DNA of 46,331 bases from Pirellulales bacterium (lineage in GTDB: Bacteria; Planctomycetota; Planctomycetia; Pirellulales; Lacipirellulaceae). Below the pieces are notes generated by a model. The model did no database searches. It had not been told where the DNA came from and saw only the letters and a list, made by a program, of their open reading frames with translations. The stretch covers positions 1-46,331 of the forward strand of contig JADLBW010000080.1 in the NCBI GenBank assembly GCA_020847515.1, in the 5' to 3' direction. The translations under genes and the position numbers were made by a program. This document shows positions 19,832-27,696 of the stretch, one piece after another (the first letter of the stretch is position 1; each line of letters opens with the position of its first letter).

Positions 19832-20836
19832 CTATTGCAGGGTTTCGCCGCCTCTGATCGTCGCCAGAGCACGGTAAACGCCTAGCTCGATGGACTCGTC
19901 TATGAACTGAACGGACCCGTCGGCGTACACAAAGTTGAGGCCGCCGGGATGCATGCTGTTGAAGCCAAATTGGGTGCGGTAAGGAAACTGTTCCGCCGTT
20001 GGGTCGAGGCTCGGTTGCCCGGGGACCGAATAGTTTGGCGGGATAGAGGCGGTCGCGCTCGCTTCAATGCTATGGGCCCAGGTGTAGCCCAAGCCGTAGC
20101 ACTTGCCGTCCACGCCGCAATTGGCGCGCGAAATCTCAAACGCTTGCTCGCCCGCCATGAGCGTGCGGCTCGTTCCATCTTCGACGTTGCGGAAGCCCAG
20201 CGGATCTTGCCAGGCGAAGATCGCCATGATGCCATTGCCGTTGAACCAGGGCTCGTTGCCGCGATCGGCGCCCTCGGCGTTGGCATTGCTGAACGGGGGC
20301 ACGTTGGACTGGGCGCCCATCACGCCGTCGTAATTAGTCAGCCCGACGAGCCTCACTCCCTTGACGTACCAAGTGTTGACGCGGGCGAGAGGGTTGACGT
20401 CCGGCAGCTCGTCGCTGGGGCACTCCAGCATCGGGATGACGGTGCTGATCGCCGTGGTGCTCCCTAGCGGCGTAGTGGGAATGCCGCCTTGCTGATAAAT
20501 CGCCGCCTGTTCGAGATAGGGCAGAATCGAAGCAAGCCAGCTCCAAGCGCGGCACGGGGCGCCTGGTCCGTTGACCTGCGGTCCGCCCCAGAAGGAGTCG
20601 GGGACTCCGTAATTGCCGCTGTAACGGTTATAGGGGATCTCCTTCTTGGCGGACTCGTAATTGTGCACGCCCAGCCCGATTTGCCGCAGGTTGTTCGTGC
20701 ACTGCGAACGTCGCGCCGCTTCGCGCGCCGCCTGTACCGCCGGAAGCAGCAAGGCGACCAGCACGCCGATAATGGCAATCACCACCAACAGTTCTACAAG
20801 CGTAAAGCCTGATCGTTTCGAACTCAATCGCAGCAC
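19832..20836 (-). CDS. DUF1559 protein with type II/IV prepilin-like N-terminus
   Basis: A 334-residue member of the large planctomycete DUF1559 family. Residues near the start read GFTLVELLVVIAIIGVLVA, the class III prepilin cleavage and methylation motif (cut before F, with Glu at +5) and the hydrophobic helix, followed by the family's AAREAARRSQCTNNLRQIGL. The C-terminus has the family's final H-to-DG block (MHPGGLNFVYADGSVQFID). Such proteins are thought to be pseudopilin-like exported proteins of unknown function. Translation starts at GTG 20836, fixed by an AGGAGG five bases upstream. It is 107 bp after the small lipoprotein gene; in many planctomycetes the two are neighbours in the other order. 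Confidence 0.93.
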   Translation of the reverse strand: MLRLSSKRSGFTLVELLVVIAIIGVLVALLLPAVQAAREAARRSQCTNNLRQIGLGVHNYESAKKEIPYNRYSGNYGVPDSFWGGPQVNGPGAPCRAWSWLASILPYLEQAAIYQQGGIPTTPLGSTTAISTVIPMLECPSDELPDVNPLARVNTWYVKGVRLVGLTNYDGVMGAQSNVPPFSNANAEGADRGNEPWFNGNGIMAIFAWQDPLGFRNVEDGTSRTLMAGEQAFEISRANCGVDGKCYGLGYTWAHSIEASATASIPPNYSVPGQPSLDPTAEQFPYRTQFGFNSMHPGGLNFVYADGSVQFIDESIELGVYRALATIRGGETLQ

Positions 20837-20841
20837 GACAT

Positions 20842-20847
20842 CCTCCT
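20842..20847 (-). promoter_or_regulatory. Strong Shine-Dalgarno that sets a GTG start
   Basis: AGGAGG on the minus strand ends five bases before GTG 20836. The prepilin motif follows in that frame, so a GTG start is supported. An ATG inside the spacer is in another frame. Confidence 0.75.
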
Positions 20848-20943
20848 GTTCCTCTAGCTCGCGGTGGGCCGCTGGCTCCTACGACCGGCTGCGCGGGGCG
20901 AGCTCCATGCCGCCGTGGTCACCGCGGCATGCTGGCATTTCAC

Positions 20944-21396
20944 TTATCGAGTTACCGCCAGGTTGTACGCGTCGGGCGGGGCGTCTTTACGGACCTCTAC
21001 CTTGAGCGAAGAAGTAGCCGGGTCTAAGAACTTCGGGTTGCTGATAGTCTTGGGTAAGCCCGTGTAACTGCCATCGGGAAGCTGCTTCGTCTCAGTGACC
21101 AGGACGGCGACCGCATACTTGCCGGCGGGCGCCCCCAGCTCGCGATGATAAATGATCGAATACTTCCCGTCGGGGCCGATCGAGGCCGCCAATTGCACGT
21201 TCGGATTACCCACGCTGTGGAACGTGACGCCCCCTTCCTTGGCGGGCGCGCCGTCAATCGTTACGACGCCGGTGACAGCAATAAGCTCAGGTCCGCCGTC
21301 GCCGCAGCCGGCCGTTAGGGCCCACAGCGGCGCCAATGCGGCAGCCAAGGGAATCCAAACAGGACGGCGTCGCCGTCGCCTCCGTCTAACCAACAT
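20944..21396 (-). CDS. Small exported lipoprotein, companion of the DUF1559 protein
   Basis: 150 residues starting at ATG 21396 after a GAGAGAGG ribosome-binding site. The N-terminus has eight consecutive arginines, then a hydrophobic stretch and the lipobox LTAGC, so lipidation of that Cys and cell-envelope location are expected. The mature part VTGVVTIDGAPAKEGGVTFH, then GPDGKYSI and PAGKYAVAV, is the transthyretin/carboxypeptidase-regulatory-like beta-sandwich typical of the small planctomycete lipoproteins found next to DUF1559 genes. No enzymatic motif. It lies 85 bp after the triple PEP-CTERM gene. Confidence 0.85.
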   Translation of the reverse strand: MLVRRRRRRRRPVWIPLAAALAPLWALTAGCGDGGPELIAVTGVVTIDGAPAKEGGVTFHSVGNPNVQLAASIGPDGKYSIIYHRELGAPAGKYAVAVLVTETKQLPDGSYTGLPKTISNPKFLDPATSSLKVEVRKDAPPDAYNLAVTR

Positions 21397-21481
21397 CCTC
21401 TCTCCGATGACAATTCAGCGCCGCCCGCACGAGTAACCCCCCAGGCGATCGTGCGAGCGGCGCACACCACGCTCAGCGAAC

Positions 21482-24400
21482 CTAAGACGCCGACTTACGC
21501 AACGACTGTCGGTCTACTCGAAACAATGCCGCCGCTGATATCAGCGTCGTAACAATCAGCAGGATCGAGTGCGGCTCGGGCACGGCCGCCGATGCCGGCG
21601 CCGCCGAGCCCTGTCCGAAGTTGCGCTGCCAGATCAAGAAATCGCGGCCGTCGGTATCGTTGTCGTCGTCGGCGTCGCCCGCGGCGGTCTTGCCGAACGC
21701 CGGTTTCCAGAAGTTGTTCAGATCAGTCGCATTGACTATGCCGTCGTTATTGAAGTCCCCTGGAATTCCGCCGCCGCCGACCGTGAGCTGCAAGCTGTTG
21801 CCTACCACGCTCAGAGAGAATTGCCCCAGGTCGCTAGGATCGAGGGCCAGCCCGGCGGCATTGAGCGAGCCGGTTGCGGTCAGAACGGTATACGAGCCAG
21901 AAGGCGTAAAGCCAGGCTCCAGCACCACGTCGATCAAGCCCGAAAGCGTCGCGTTGCCGGTGATATTGAACGCATCGGTATTAGCCGGCCCCAAATCGAC
22001 GCGAAGGGCGCCCGTGCTGGTGAGGTTCGCCGCGATGGGAGTGGGCCCGGCGGTACCCAGCGTGCCGCCGTTGACGATGGCTCCCCCGCCGGTAACGCCG
22101 ATGTTCAAGTTGACGTCGCCCGCGGTCGTCAGCGTTCTGCCGCCGAGGCTCACGGTATTGTTGAAATCGAGCGTCGCGCCGGGGCTGACCGTGACGGTGG
22201 CGTTGTCAAGCACGTTGACGGCTGCCTGCAATTCATGCGCGCCGCTAAGCACGTTGATCGTAGGAGCGACGGCGCCGCCGACGGAGTTCGCTCGCAGGGC
22301 AATCGCGCCGCTTCCGCCGATGACATACTTCTGAGCGCTGTCGAAGCTCAATCCGTTCACCGTCTGCGTAGTATTGGTGAAGATCGTCTGCGGCTCGAGA
22401 ATATGATCGTCGAAGATCGCCCGCGGGGCGTTGACGCCCGCGCCCGGCACGTTCGGAATCAGATTGGGGATCCAAGACGTGTTTTGCGTCCAACTGCCCG
22501 AGCCGGCATTCCAGACGGCCTGAGTGAAGTCGTCCCCCACGGCGGTGATATTGTCGACGCGGCCAACTCCGCTCCGCAGCAGCAGCGACGTGTCGAATGT
22601 GTAGGTCTGTCCGTCGCCGTCGTCGCCAAAGGCGCCGCCGAAAAAGGGAAAACGACCATCGGGGCCAGGCCCCGCGAGTTTGGTCGCCGTGCCGCCAGCC
22701 GTTACGTTGCGGGCGAAGACCTCATAGTTCTGACCGTCGAGGTCGACCCCGAACGTGAGTTCATACGTGTTGCCGGCGACGTACGTGCCGACGCTGGGCA
22801 GCGCGAAGTCATGGCCGACCAGGATTTCCCCCGTGCCGGCCGTGCTATTGGCATTGCTCAGCAGCGCGAAGATCGGGCTGCGTCCGCCCTCGCCGAGGAA
22901 GAACCCGATTTGGCCGTTGCCAACGCCGTTGGAGTTAGTGCTCATCAGGACCGAGGCGGTAAGGTCGACTGCGTCGGTTCCGTCTTCCACGGCGAACACC
23001 GAATAGGGCCGGCCGACGTCGCTGCCGCCCGTGGCGCCCGCGCCTGCGGGTATAGACGTTTGGGTGTAAAGCACCGATTGCGTTCCGGCCAGCGGGGTGG
23101 CGGATGATACTTCGACCGTGCCATTGACGACGCCGCCAAAGAACGGATCTGCCAGGATGTACGCGTTGCCGACCCAGCTATCCTGTCCGGCGATCGGCCC
23201 GACGGCATAGGTAGGCGGCTCGAACGTGAAACTTACCGCTGACGCCGTTTGGGCGACGGCGAACGTGACCAGCGAACCGATCGTGAGCAAGCGCTTCATG
23301 GCGGCCGATCGCTTGCCGAATGCCAGCCCGGCGGCCAGGCCGGCCGCGGCGAGGGCCAGCGCCCCCGGTTCGGGAATAGGGGTCACGCTGATGTTATCAA
23401 TACGGCCCGCGCCGCTGCGCAGCAGCAGCGACGTGTCGAAGGTGTAGGTCAGGCCGTCCCCGTTGTCGGGATAGGCGCCCCCGAAAAACGGGAACCGTCC
23501 GCCCGGTCCCGGCCCCGTAAACGTCACGGCTGCCGTGCCGGAGGTCACATTGCGGCCGGAAGCTTCATAGTTCTGACCGTCGAGGTCCACGCCGATGGTG
23601 AACTCGTACACGTTGCCGGCCGTAAAGCCGCCGACGCTGGGCAAGGCGAAGTCGTGGCCCACCAAGATGTCGCCCGTGCCGCTGCCGCTGCTAGCGCCGC
23701 TAATCAACAGCAGGATGGGGCTGCGTGCCCCTTTCCCCAGAAAGAATCCGACGCTGCCGTTCCCAATTCCGTTGGCGTCGGCCTGCAACAGAAACGACGC
23801 CTGCAGATCGATCGCCGGCGTGCCGTGCTTGGCCACCGTGAAGACGCCGGCCTTGCCGACGTCGCTGGCGCCAGTGCCGCCTGCGCCAGCGGGCTTGGAA
23901 GTCTGGTTGTAAAGCACCGATTGGGCGCCGGCCAGAGGGCTGACGCCGCTGATCGTCACGTCGCCGTTGGTAACTCCTCCAAAGAACGGATCGGCCAGGA
24001 CATAGGCGTTGGTTGCCCAGCCGTCCTGCCCAATGATGGAACTGCCGGCCGTGAACGTTGGGGCCTCGAAGTCGAACTGGACGGCCGAGGCATTGTGGGC
24101 GGCACTTAGCGCGACCGCCGCCAGCGAAGCCGAAGCCGCGCAGCGGATGGCGACGACTCGCGGGCGACGAAACAGTGCGGCGACCATTCCCAACAGCAGC
24201 ATGGCAAGCGAAGCAGGTTCAGGCACGGCAACCCCCAGGAACGTAAGGTTAATGCTGTTTCCTTCGACGCCGAGGGCGAACGCGCGGGCATCGCCCGCGG
24301 CGAGCCGCAGGTTGCTGGCGTCAAGCGTCCCGCCAGCCGAAAGCACCGTAACGGAACCGCTCGGCAATGAAGCGGGATCCCAGACGACGTCGAGCACGCC

Positions 24401-25717
24401 GCTGACGGCCGCATCGCCCGATACGGTGAAGCTGTCGGCGCCGTTTTCATTCCACGCAACTAACAGAGCGCCTGAACTGATCAAGTTCCCCTCGAGGGAT
24501 GCGACGCCGCTTGCTGATAGCGCGCCGACGCTATTGATCGTGCCGCCGCCCATGGCGCTGTGGTTGATGCGAACATTTCCCGACGTCGTCAGCGTATGGC
24601 CGTTCAAGTCGATCAGATTGTTCAGATCGAGCGAGGCGCCGGCCGCGACAGTAATGGCCGTGTTGTCCTCCAGCGTGATGGGGATCTGAATTTGATGCGC
24701 GCCGGCAGCGACCGTCAGCGTGGGGGGAATGGTACTCGTGCCGGAGGAGTCAGACTGGAACGCTAAGCTTCCGGCGCCGGTGATCGTGTAGCCGTTAGCG
24801 TTATTGATCTCCAGGGAGTTGAGATTGCGGACGGCGTTGTTGTAAATGGTCTGGTTAGCAGTTATCGAGCTGCCTAGCAGGGCGGTTTGCCGACCGGGAA
24901 TCGTGCCTGGCAAGCCGGCAGGACTCCAGTTATTCGCCTGGTTCCAATTGCCTGACCCGGTTGCCGTCCACTCGAATTCTGTGACCAGCGGTCCGACGCC
25001 GGGCGTAAGCATGATGTCGTCGATCTGAACGTTGCCGCCGCGCAAAAACGCGGCCACGTCGACGGTGTATTCGCCGTTGGGGCCGTCCGGGTTGCCGAAC
25101 GGAGCGAAGAACGGAAAGCTTTGGGTGAAAAGATCGCCGAAATCGAGATTCTCGAGGATGAAATTCATCGTGCTATTATCGAAGTCGATTTCGTACGTCA
25201 TCTTCAGTCGCTCGCCAGGACTGAAGAAGAACTCATTGATGGGCACAATCGCCCCGGCCGAACCGACCTCGACAACGCCGCCGTTGATTCGCGCGAAAAT
25301 AGGACTAGCGCCGCCGGCCGCGCCATTGCCCAGAAAGATGCCGCCATTGGGCGCATCGAAGCTGCCGGTGGTTGCCTTAATCACGTACGACAGCGTGACG
25401 TCGGTGCCGGTGACCCCCGGCGGGGCCAAGATGGCGTCCGCCTTACTGACGTCGGAAAATCCGCCCGCCACGGTCTGCGTGTATGACAGCGATTGACTTC
25501 CCACGAGCGGCGAAGTCGCTGAAACATTGACGGTTCCATTCAGACTTGGGTAGTAGGCGTTCTTAACCCAGCCATTCTGGCCGATGAGATCGCCCGCGGC
25601 GTACGTCGGGGGTTCAAAACCGATCGTCACGCTTTGACCATGAGCGGCGCTTGCCCCGAACAGGCAGACGGCCACGGCCGATAGCAGGACGGTTGCTCGA
25701 CGGTCGGACATAGTCAT
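21482..25717 (-). CDS. Triple PEP-CTERM protein: three pre-proteins fused in frame
   Basis: A single 1411-residue frame contains three full exported-protein units. Unit 1 (residues 1-520): signal peptide ending AHGQ, LamG-like beta-sandwich, beta-helix-like stretch, then VPEP (498-501), hydrophobic helix and RRPR. Unit 2 (521-806): a second signal-like segment ending NASA (545), LamG-like domain, IPEP (781-784), helix, GKR. Unit 3 (807-1411): signal MKRLLTIGSLVTFAVAQTAS, LamG-like domain, beta-helix-like stretch, dockerin-like EF-hand pair (about 1320-1367), VPEP (1379-1382), helix, final RVDRQSLRK. PEP-CTERM tails are cut by exosortase in known systems. The frame has no stop at either junction, and unit 2 has no start codon between the tail of unit 1 and its own signal. 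ATG at 25717 has GAGGA about 10 bases upstream. First gene of the exported-protein cluster. No exosortase in the window. Confidence 0.9.
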   Translation of the reverse strand: MTMSDRRATVLLSAVAVCLFGASAAHGQSVTIGFEPPTYAAGDLIGQNGWVKNAYYPSLNGTVNVSATSPLVGSQSLSYTQTVAGGFSDVSKADAILAPPGVTGTDVTLSYVIKATTGSFDAPNGGIFLGNGAAGGASPIFARINGGVVEVGSAGAIVPINEFFFSPGERLKMTYEIDFDNSTMNFILENLDFGDLFTQSFPFFAPFGNPDGPNGEYTVDVAAFLRGGNVQIDDIMLTPGVGPLVTEFEWTATGSGNWNQANNWSPAGLPGTIPGRQTALLGSSITANQTIYNNAVRNLNSLEINNANGYTITGAGSLAFQSDSSGTSTIPPTLTVAAGAHQIQIPITLEDNTAITVAAGASLDLNNLIDLNGHTLTTSGNVRINHSAMGGGTINSVGALSASGVASLEGNLISSGALLVAWNENGADSFTVSGDAAVSGVLDVVWDPASLPSGSVTVLSAGGTLDASNLRLAAGDARAFALGVEGNSINLTFLGVAVPEPASLAMLLLGMVAALFRRPRVVAIRCAASASLAAVALSAAHNASAVQFDFEAPTFTAGSSIIGQDGWATNAYVLADPFFGGVTNGDVTISGVSPLAGAQSVLYNQTSKPAGAGGTGASDVGKAGVFTVAKHGTPAIDLQASFLLQADANGIGNGSVGFFLGKGARSPILLLISGASSGSGTGDILVGHDFALPSVGGFTAGNVYEFTIGVDLDGQNYEASGRNVTSGTAAVTFTGPGPGGRFPFFGGAYPDNGDGLTYTFDTSLLLRSGAGRIDNISVTPIPEPGALALAAAGLAAGLAFGKRSAAMKRLLTIGSLVTFAVAQTASAVSFTFEPPTYAVGPIAGQDSWVGNAYILADPFFGGVVNGTVEVSSATPLAGTQSVLYTQTSIPAGAGATGGSDVGRPYSVFAVEDGTDAVDLTASVLMSTNSNGVGNGQIGFFLGEGGRSPIFALLSNANSTAGTGEILVGHDFALPSVGTYVAGNTYELTFGVDLDGQNYEVFARNVTAGGTATKLAGPGPDGRFPFFGGAFGDDGDGQTYTFDTSLLLRSGVGRVDNITAVGDDFTQAVWNAGSGSWTQNTSWIPNLIPNVPGAGVNAPRAIFDDHILEPQTIFTNTTQTVNGLSFDSAQKYVIGGSGAIALRANSVGGAVAPTINVLSGAHELQAAVNVLDNATVTVSPGATLDFNNTVSLGGRTLTTAGDVNLNIGVTGGGAIVNGGTLGTAGPTPIAANLTSTGALRVDLGPANTDAFNITGNATLSGLIDVVLEPGFTPSGSYTVLTATGSLNAAGLALDPSDLGQFSLSVVGNSLQLTVGGGGIPGDFNNDGIVNATDLNNFWKPAFGKTAAGDADDDNDTDGRDFLIWQRNFGQGSAAPASAAVPEPHSILLIVTTLISAAALFRVDRQSLRKSAS
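21776..22528 (-). repeat. Beta-helix-like stretch, copy 2 (unit 3)
   Basis: Begins WNAGSGSWTQNTSWIP and parallels copy 1 segment by segment (INVLSGAHELQA, ATLDFNNTVSLGGRTLTTAGDV). It is followed by the dockerin-like pair and the last VPEP motif. Confidence 0.7.
22540..23236 (-). repeat. LamG-like module, copy C (unit 3)
   Basis: The N-terminal part of unit 3, closely similar to copy B throughout. The two copies start about 850 bp apart, which suggests a recent tandem duplication of a whole PEP-CTERM gene. Confidence 0.85.
23378..24082 (-). repeat. LamG-like module, copy B (unit 2)
   Basis: The mature passenger of unit 2, closely similar to copy C. Shared peptides include LADPFFGGV, VGHDFALPSVG, GVDLDGQNYE, GRFPFFGGA and TYTFDTSLLLRSG, all in the same order. 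Copy A in unit 1 is more distant (FEPPTYAAGDLIGQNGWVKN). Confidence 0.85.
24230..24985 (-). repeat. Beta-helix-like stretch, copy 1 (unit 1)
   Basis: Begins WTATGSGNWNQANNWSP and runs to the VPEP motif. It resembles the passenger repeats of autotransporter-associated or polysaccharide-binding beta-helices (LTVAAGAHQIQI, ASLDLNN, LNGHTLTTSGNV). Copy 2 is at 21776-22528; unit 2 has lost this segment. Confidence 0.7.
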
Positions 25718-25778
25718 GAGAAGGTCCTCAACAGGATTGCTAGATCGTAGCCATCATGCACATGAGCGCCTCGTGATA

Positions 25779-25797
25779 CGTTCCGCCACGCGGAACG
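25779..25797 (-). promoter_or_regulatory. Hairpin or operator in the leader of the triple PEP-CTERM gene
   Basis: CGTTCCG (25779-25785), CCACG loop, CGGAACG (25791-25797): a perfect 7-bp inverted repeat about 62 bases before the ATG at 25717. It could form an mRNA hairpin or be an operator. Confidence 0.35.
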
Positions 25798-26030
25798 CTG
25801 CAACAATTTGGTTCTTGAGCGAACGAGTTAGCTGAAATGAGTGGAAAAGCGTAAGCGAGGTCGCCGCGGCGAGCGAGCCGGCGCCAACGCGGTGCAGTCG
25901 CCCCGGCATCGGCGCCTGCCCGATCCCAGTCGACCCGCGGCGACGACCACGTCGGGTGCGACCTCGTACTGCGGCGCTTCAACGAAGGCTGTTGAAGAAA
26001 TCGCAACGGTCGCTCGACCAGATGGCCGTC

Positions 26031-26060
26031 ATGCTAAGCGACGTGCATACGCGTCGTCAA
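26031..26060 (-). promoter_or_regulatory. Possible sigma-70-type promoter for the exported-protein cluster
   Basis: On the minus strand TTGACG (26060-26055, five of six) and TAGCAT (26036-26031, four of six) are 18 bp apart. An AT-rich tract just upstream (26061-26095) could act as an UP element. It would give a leader of about 300 bases. Confidence 0.3.
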
Positions 26061-26216
26061 CAACTTTTTTTACAAAATTGGAAATTTATTCCTTACATCC
26101 CTCCGGACGCCCGTTAGGATAAACCGGCCGCAATTGCGGGCCATTAGGAGCAATTGGCCTCGCGGCGGCGGGGTGCTCTGCCGCGCTATCCGGGTGGCGT
26201 GACGCCTTAAAGTCGA

Positions 26217-26234
26217 ATATTGTAACAATATATT
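26217..26234 (+). promoter_or_regulatory. Perfect 15-bp palindrome overlapping a -10-like TATATT: candidate ROK operator
   Basis: ATATTGT A ACAATAT (26217-26231) is a perfect 7-1-7 palindrome. TATATT at 26229-26234 overlaps its right arm and could be a -10 element. It lies 136 bp before the ROK regulator gene. AT-rich palindromes over the promoter are typical of ROK repressor operators, so self-repression is the natural reading. Confidence 0.45.
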
Positions 26235-26366
26235 GAGGTGCGCAAGCGCGCCTCGATTGCTTGTCAGCACATCGCAAATCTCCCGTCGGCTGGGGCTGCT
26301 TGAAGTAGGGCGCCCTCCGGCGGAGGGGCTTCGGTCAGCCTTATTGCGGAACTCGATTGATCGCGT

Positions 26367-27683
26367 ATGCCAAAGCAGTCAGGCAACAAATCGAACGGCG
26401 CTCGGCATTCGGCGGCGTCCTGGCTGCAGCAAGGGCCCCCGGCCCGATCGAAGCGGGCCTACAACCGTTCGCTGGTGTGCGCCGCCTTGTTTCATGAAGG
26501 GCCTCGGTCCCGGATTGACTTGCAGCATGCCACCGGCCTGCCGCTGTCGCGACTCTCGGATATTTGCGGCGGGTTGCTCGACGAAGGCGTCATTCGCGAA
26601 AGCATGGTCACGCCCGCGATCGGCGGCGGGCGCGGCCGGCCGCGGTCGCTCTTGGAGCTTGATTTACGCCATCTGGGGGTTGCCTGCGTCCGCTACGACC
26701 AGGACCAGGTCACCACCGCGCTGGTCGATCTGGCCGGCGCCGTCCATTGGAAGCGCCGCTGGAACGCGGCCGAAGCGGAAGACGCCGCCACTCGGTTGCG
26801 CAGCATTACGCGTTCCTTGCAGCAGACGATCGCCGTCGCCCCCGAAGTGGGATTAAGCCTGGTGGGCGTAGGAGCCGCCGACCCTGGAACCGTCGACGTG
26901 GCGACGGGCCGCTCGATTCGCGCGGTCAACGTTCCGGGCTGGTCGGACATGCCAGTGGTCGAAGCGCTCAACGAGGCGACCGGCCTGGCGGCCGTCATCG
27001 AACGGGGCGACGGCTGGCAAGCGCTCGGCGAGGTGGCCTACGGCGCGGGACGGGGCGCGCAGCATGTGCTGTTCGTCACCCTGCTGGAGGGAATTGGCGG
27101 GGGCATTGTCGAGGGTGGGAGGCTCCTCTCGGGTCGCGACGGTTCGGCGGGCGAAATCGGGCATACGCGGGTTTCGGTCGATGGGCCGCGGTGCGGCTGC
27201 GGCGGCCGCGGTTGTTTGGAAGCGCACCTCGCGCCGTCGCGACTGGCGGCCCTATGGCGGGGCGCATCGTCGTCAGAACTGGATAGCATCGCGCCCCGGG
27301 GCGAAACAGCCGGCGATGATTTTGCTCAAATGCTCGCCGCCGCTCACCAAGGAGAATCTCGCGCGCGCGACGTGCTCTCCCAAGCAGCTCGCGCGCTGGC
27401 CATCGCGCTTGGCAACGCCATCAGCCTGCTTAATCCCGAGCGGGTCATTTTAGGCGGCCGATTCGTCGAGGCCGGCGATTCGCTGGTGGCGATGCTCCGC
27501 GAGGCGCTGCCCCAGTGCGCCCTGCCGGAGCTGGCAAGCAACGTCGTCGTCCGCCTGGCAGAACTCGGCGAAGATTCGGCGTTTTTGGGCATCGCGGCCC
27601 GTGTGCGAAGCCGGCTGTTCGCCTATCCGTCGATGGGGGGCACGGTAGTTAACCCGCCGCGAATGAAACGCAAAAGCGGATAG
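26367..27683 (+). CDS. ROK-family transcriptional regulator
   Basis: 438 residues: a winged helix-turn-helix at about 30-80 (SKRAYNRSLVCAALFHEGP, then GRGRPRS at 88-94), followed by an actin-like ROK domain. The ROK signature is GEIGHTRVSVDGPRCGCGGR with H266, C276, C278 and C283 as zinc ligands and E285 after them. As in NagC/Mlc/XylR, a sugar or sugar phosphate probably binds the ROK domain and changes DNA binding. It is the first gene of the plus-strand operon, 13 bp before the enolase-superfamily gene, and sits next to a palindrome. It probably controls both divergent clusters. ATG at 26367; no strong ribosome-binding site. Confidence 0.92.
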   Translation: MPKQSGNKSNGARHSAASWLQQGPPARSKRAYNRSLVCAALFHEGPRSRIDLQHATGLPLSRLSDICGGLLDEGVIRESMVTPAIGGGRGRPRSLLELDLRHLGVACVRYDQDQVTTALVDLAGAVHWKRRWNAAEAEDAATRLRSITRSLQQTIAVAPEVGLSLVGVGAADPGTVDVATGRSIRAVNVPGWSDMPVVEALNEATGLAAVIERGDGWQALGEVAYGAGRGAQHVLFVTLLEGIGGGIVEGGRLLSGRDGSAGEIGHTRVSVDGPRCGCGGRGCLEAHLAPSRLAALWRGASSSELDSIAPRGETAGDDFAQMLAAAHQGESRARDVLSQAARALAIALGNAISLLNPERVILGGRFVEAGDSLVAMLREALPQCALPELASNVVVRLAELGEDSAFLGIAARVRSRLFAYPSMGGTVVNPPRMKRKSG

Positions 27684-27696
27684 ACGGACGCAGCTC

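Larger units (their letters stand above)
25718..26366. other. Divergent control region between the exported-enzyme cluster and the catabolic operon
   Basis: About 650 bp with no gene. It is more AT-rich than its surroundings between 26060 and 26240 and contains a hairpin (25779-25797), a possible minus-strand promoter (26031-26060) and a palindrome overlapping a possible plus-strand promoter (26217-26234). Genes on both sides run away from it, so it probably controls the whole 31-kb locus. Confidence 0.6.

Noticed and set aside
21569-23107. Plus-strand open frame of over 500 codons opposite the PEP-CTERM fusion
   Set aside because: It is rich in Arg, Ala and Gly with no domain, and is a shadow of the repeated GC-rich coding sequence.
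21482-25717. Three separate PEP-CTERM genes
   Set aside because: No stop codon at either junction, no start codon for unit 2 outside the first tail, and no ribosome-binding site before ATG 23299.
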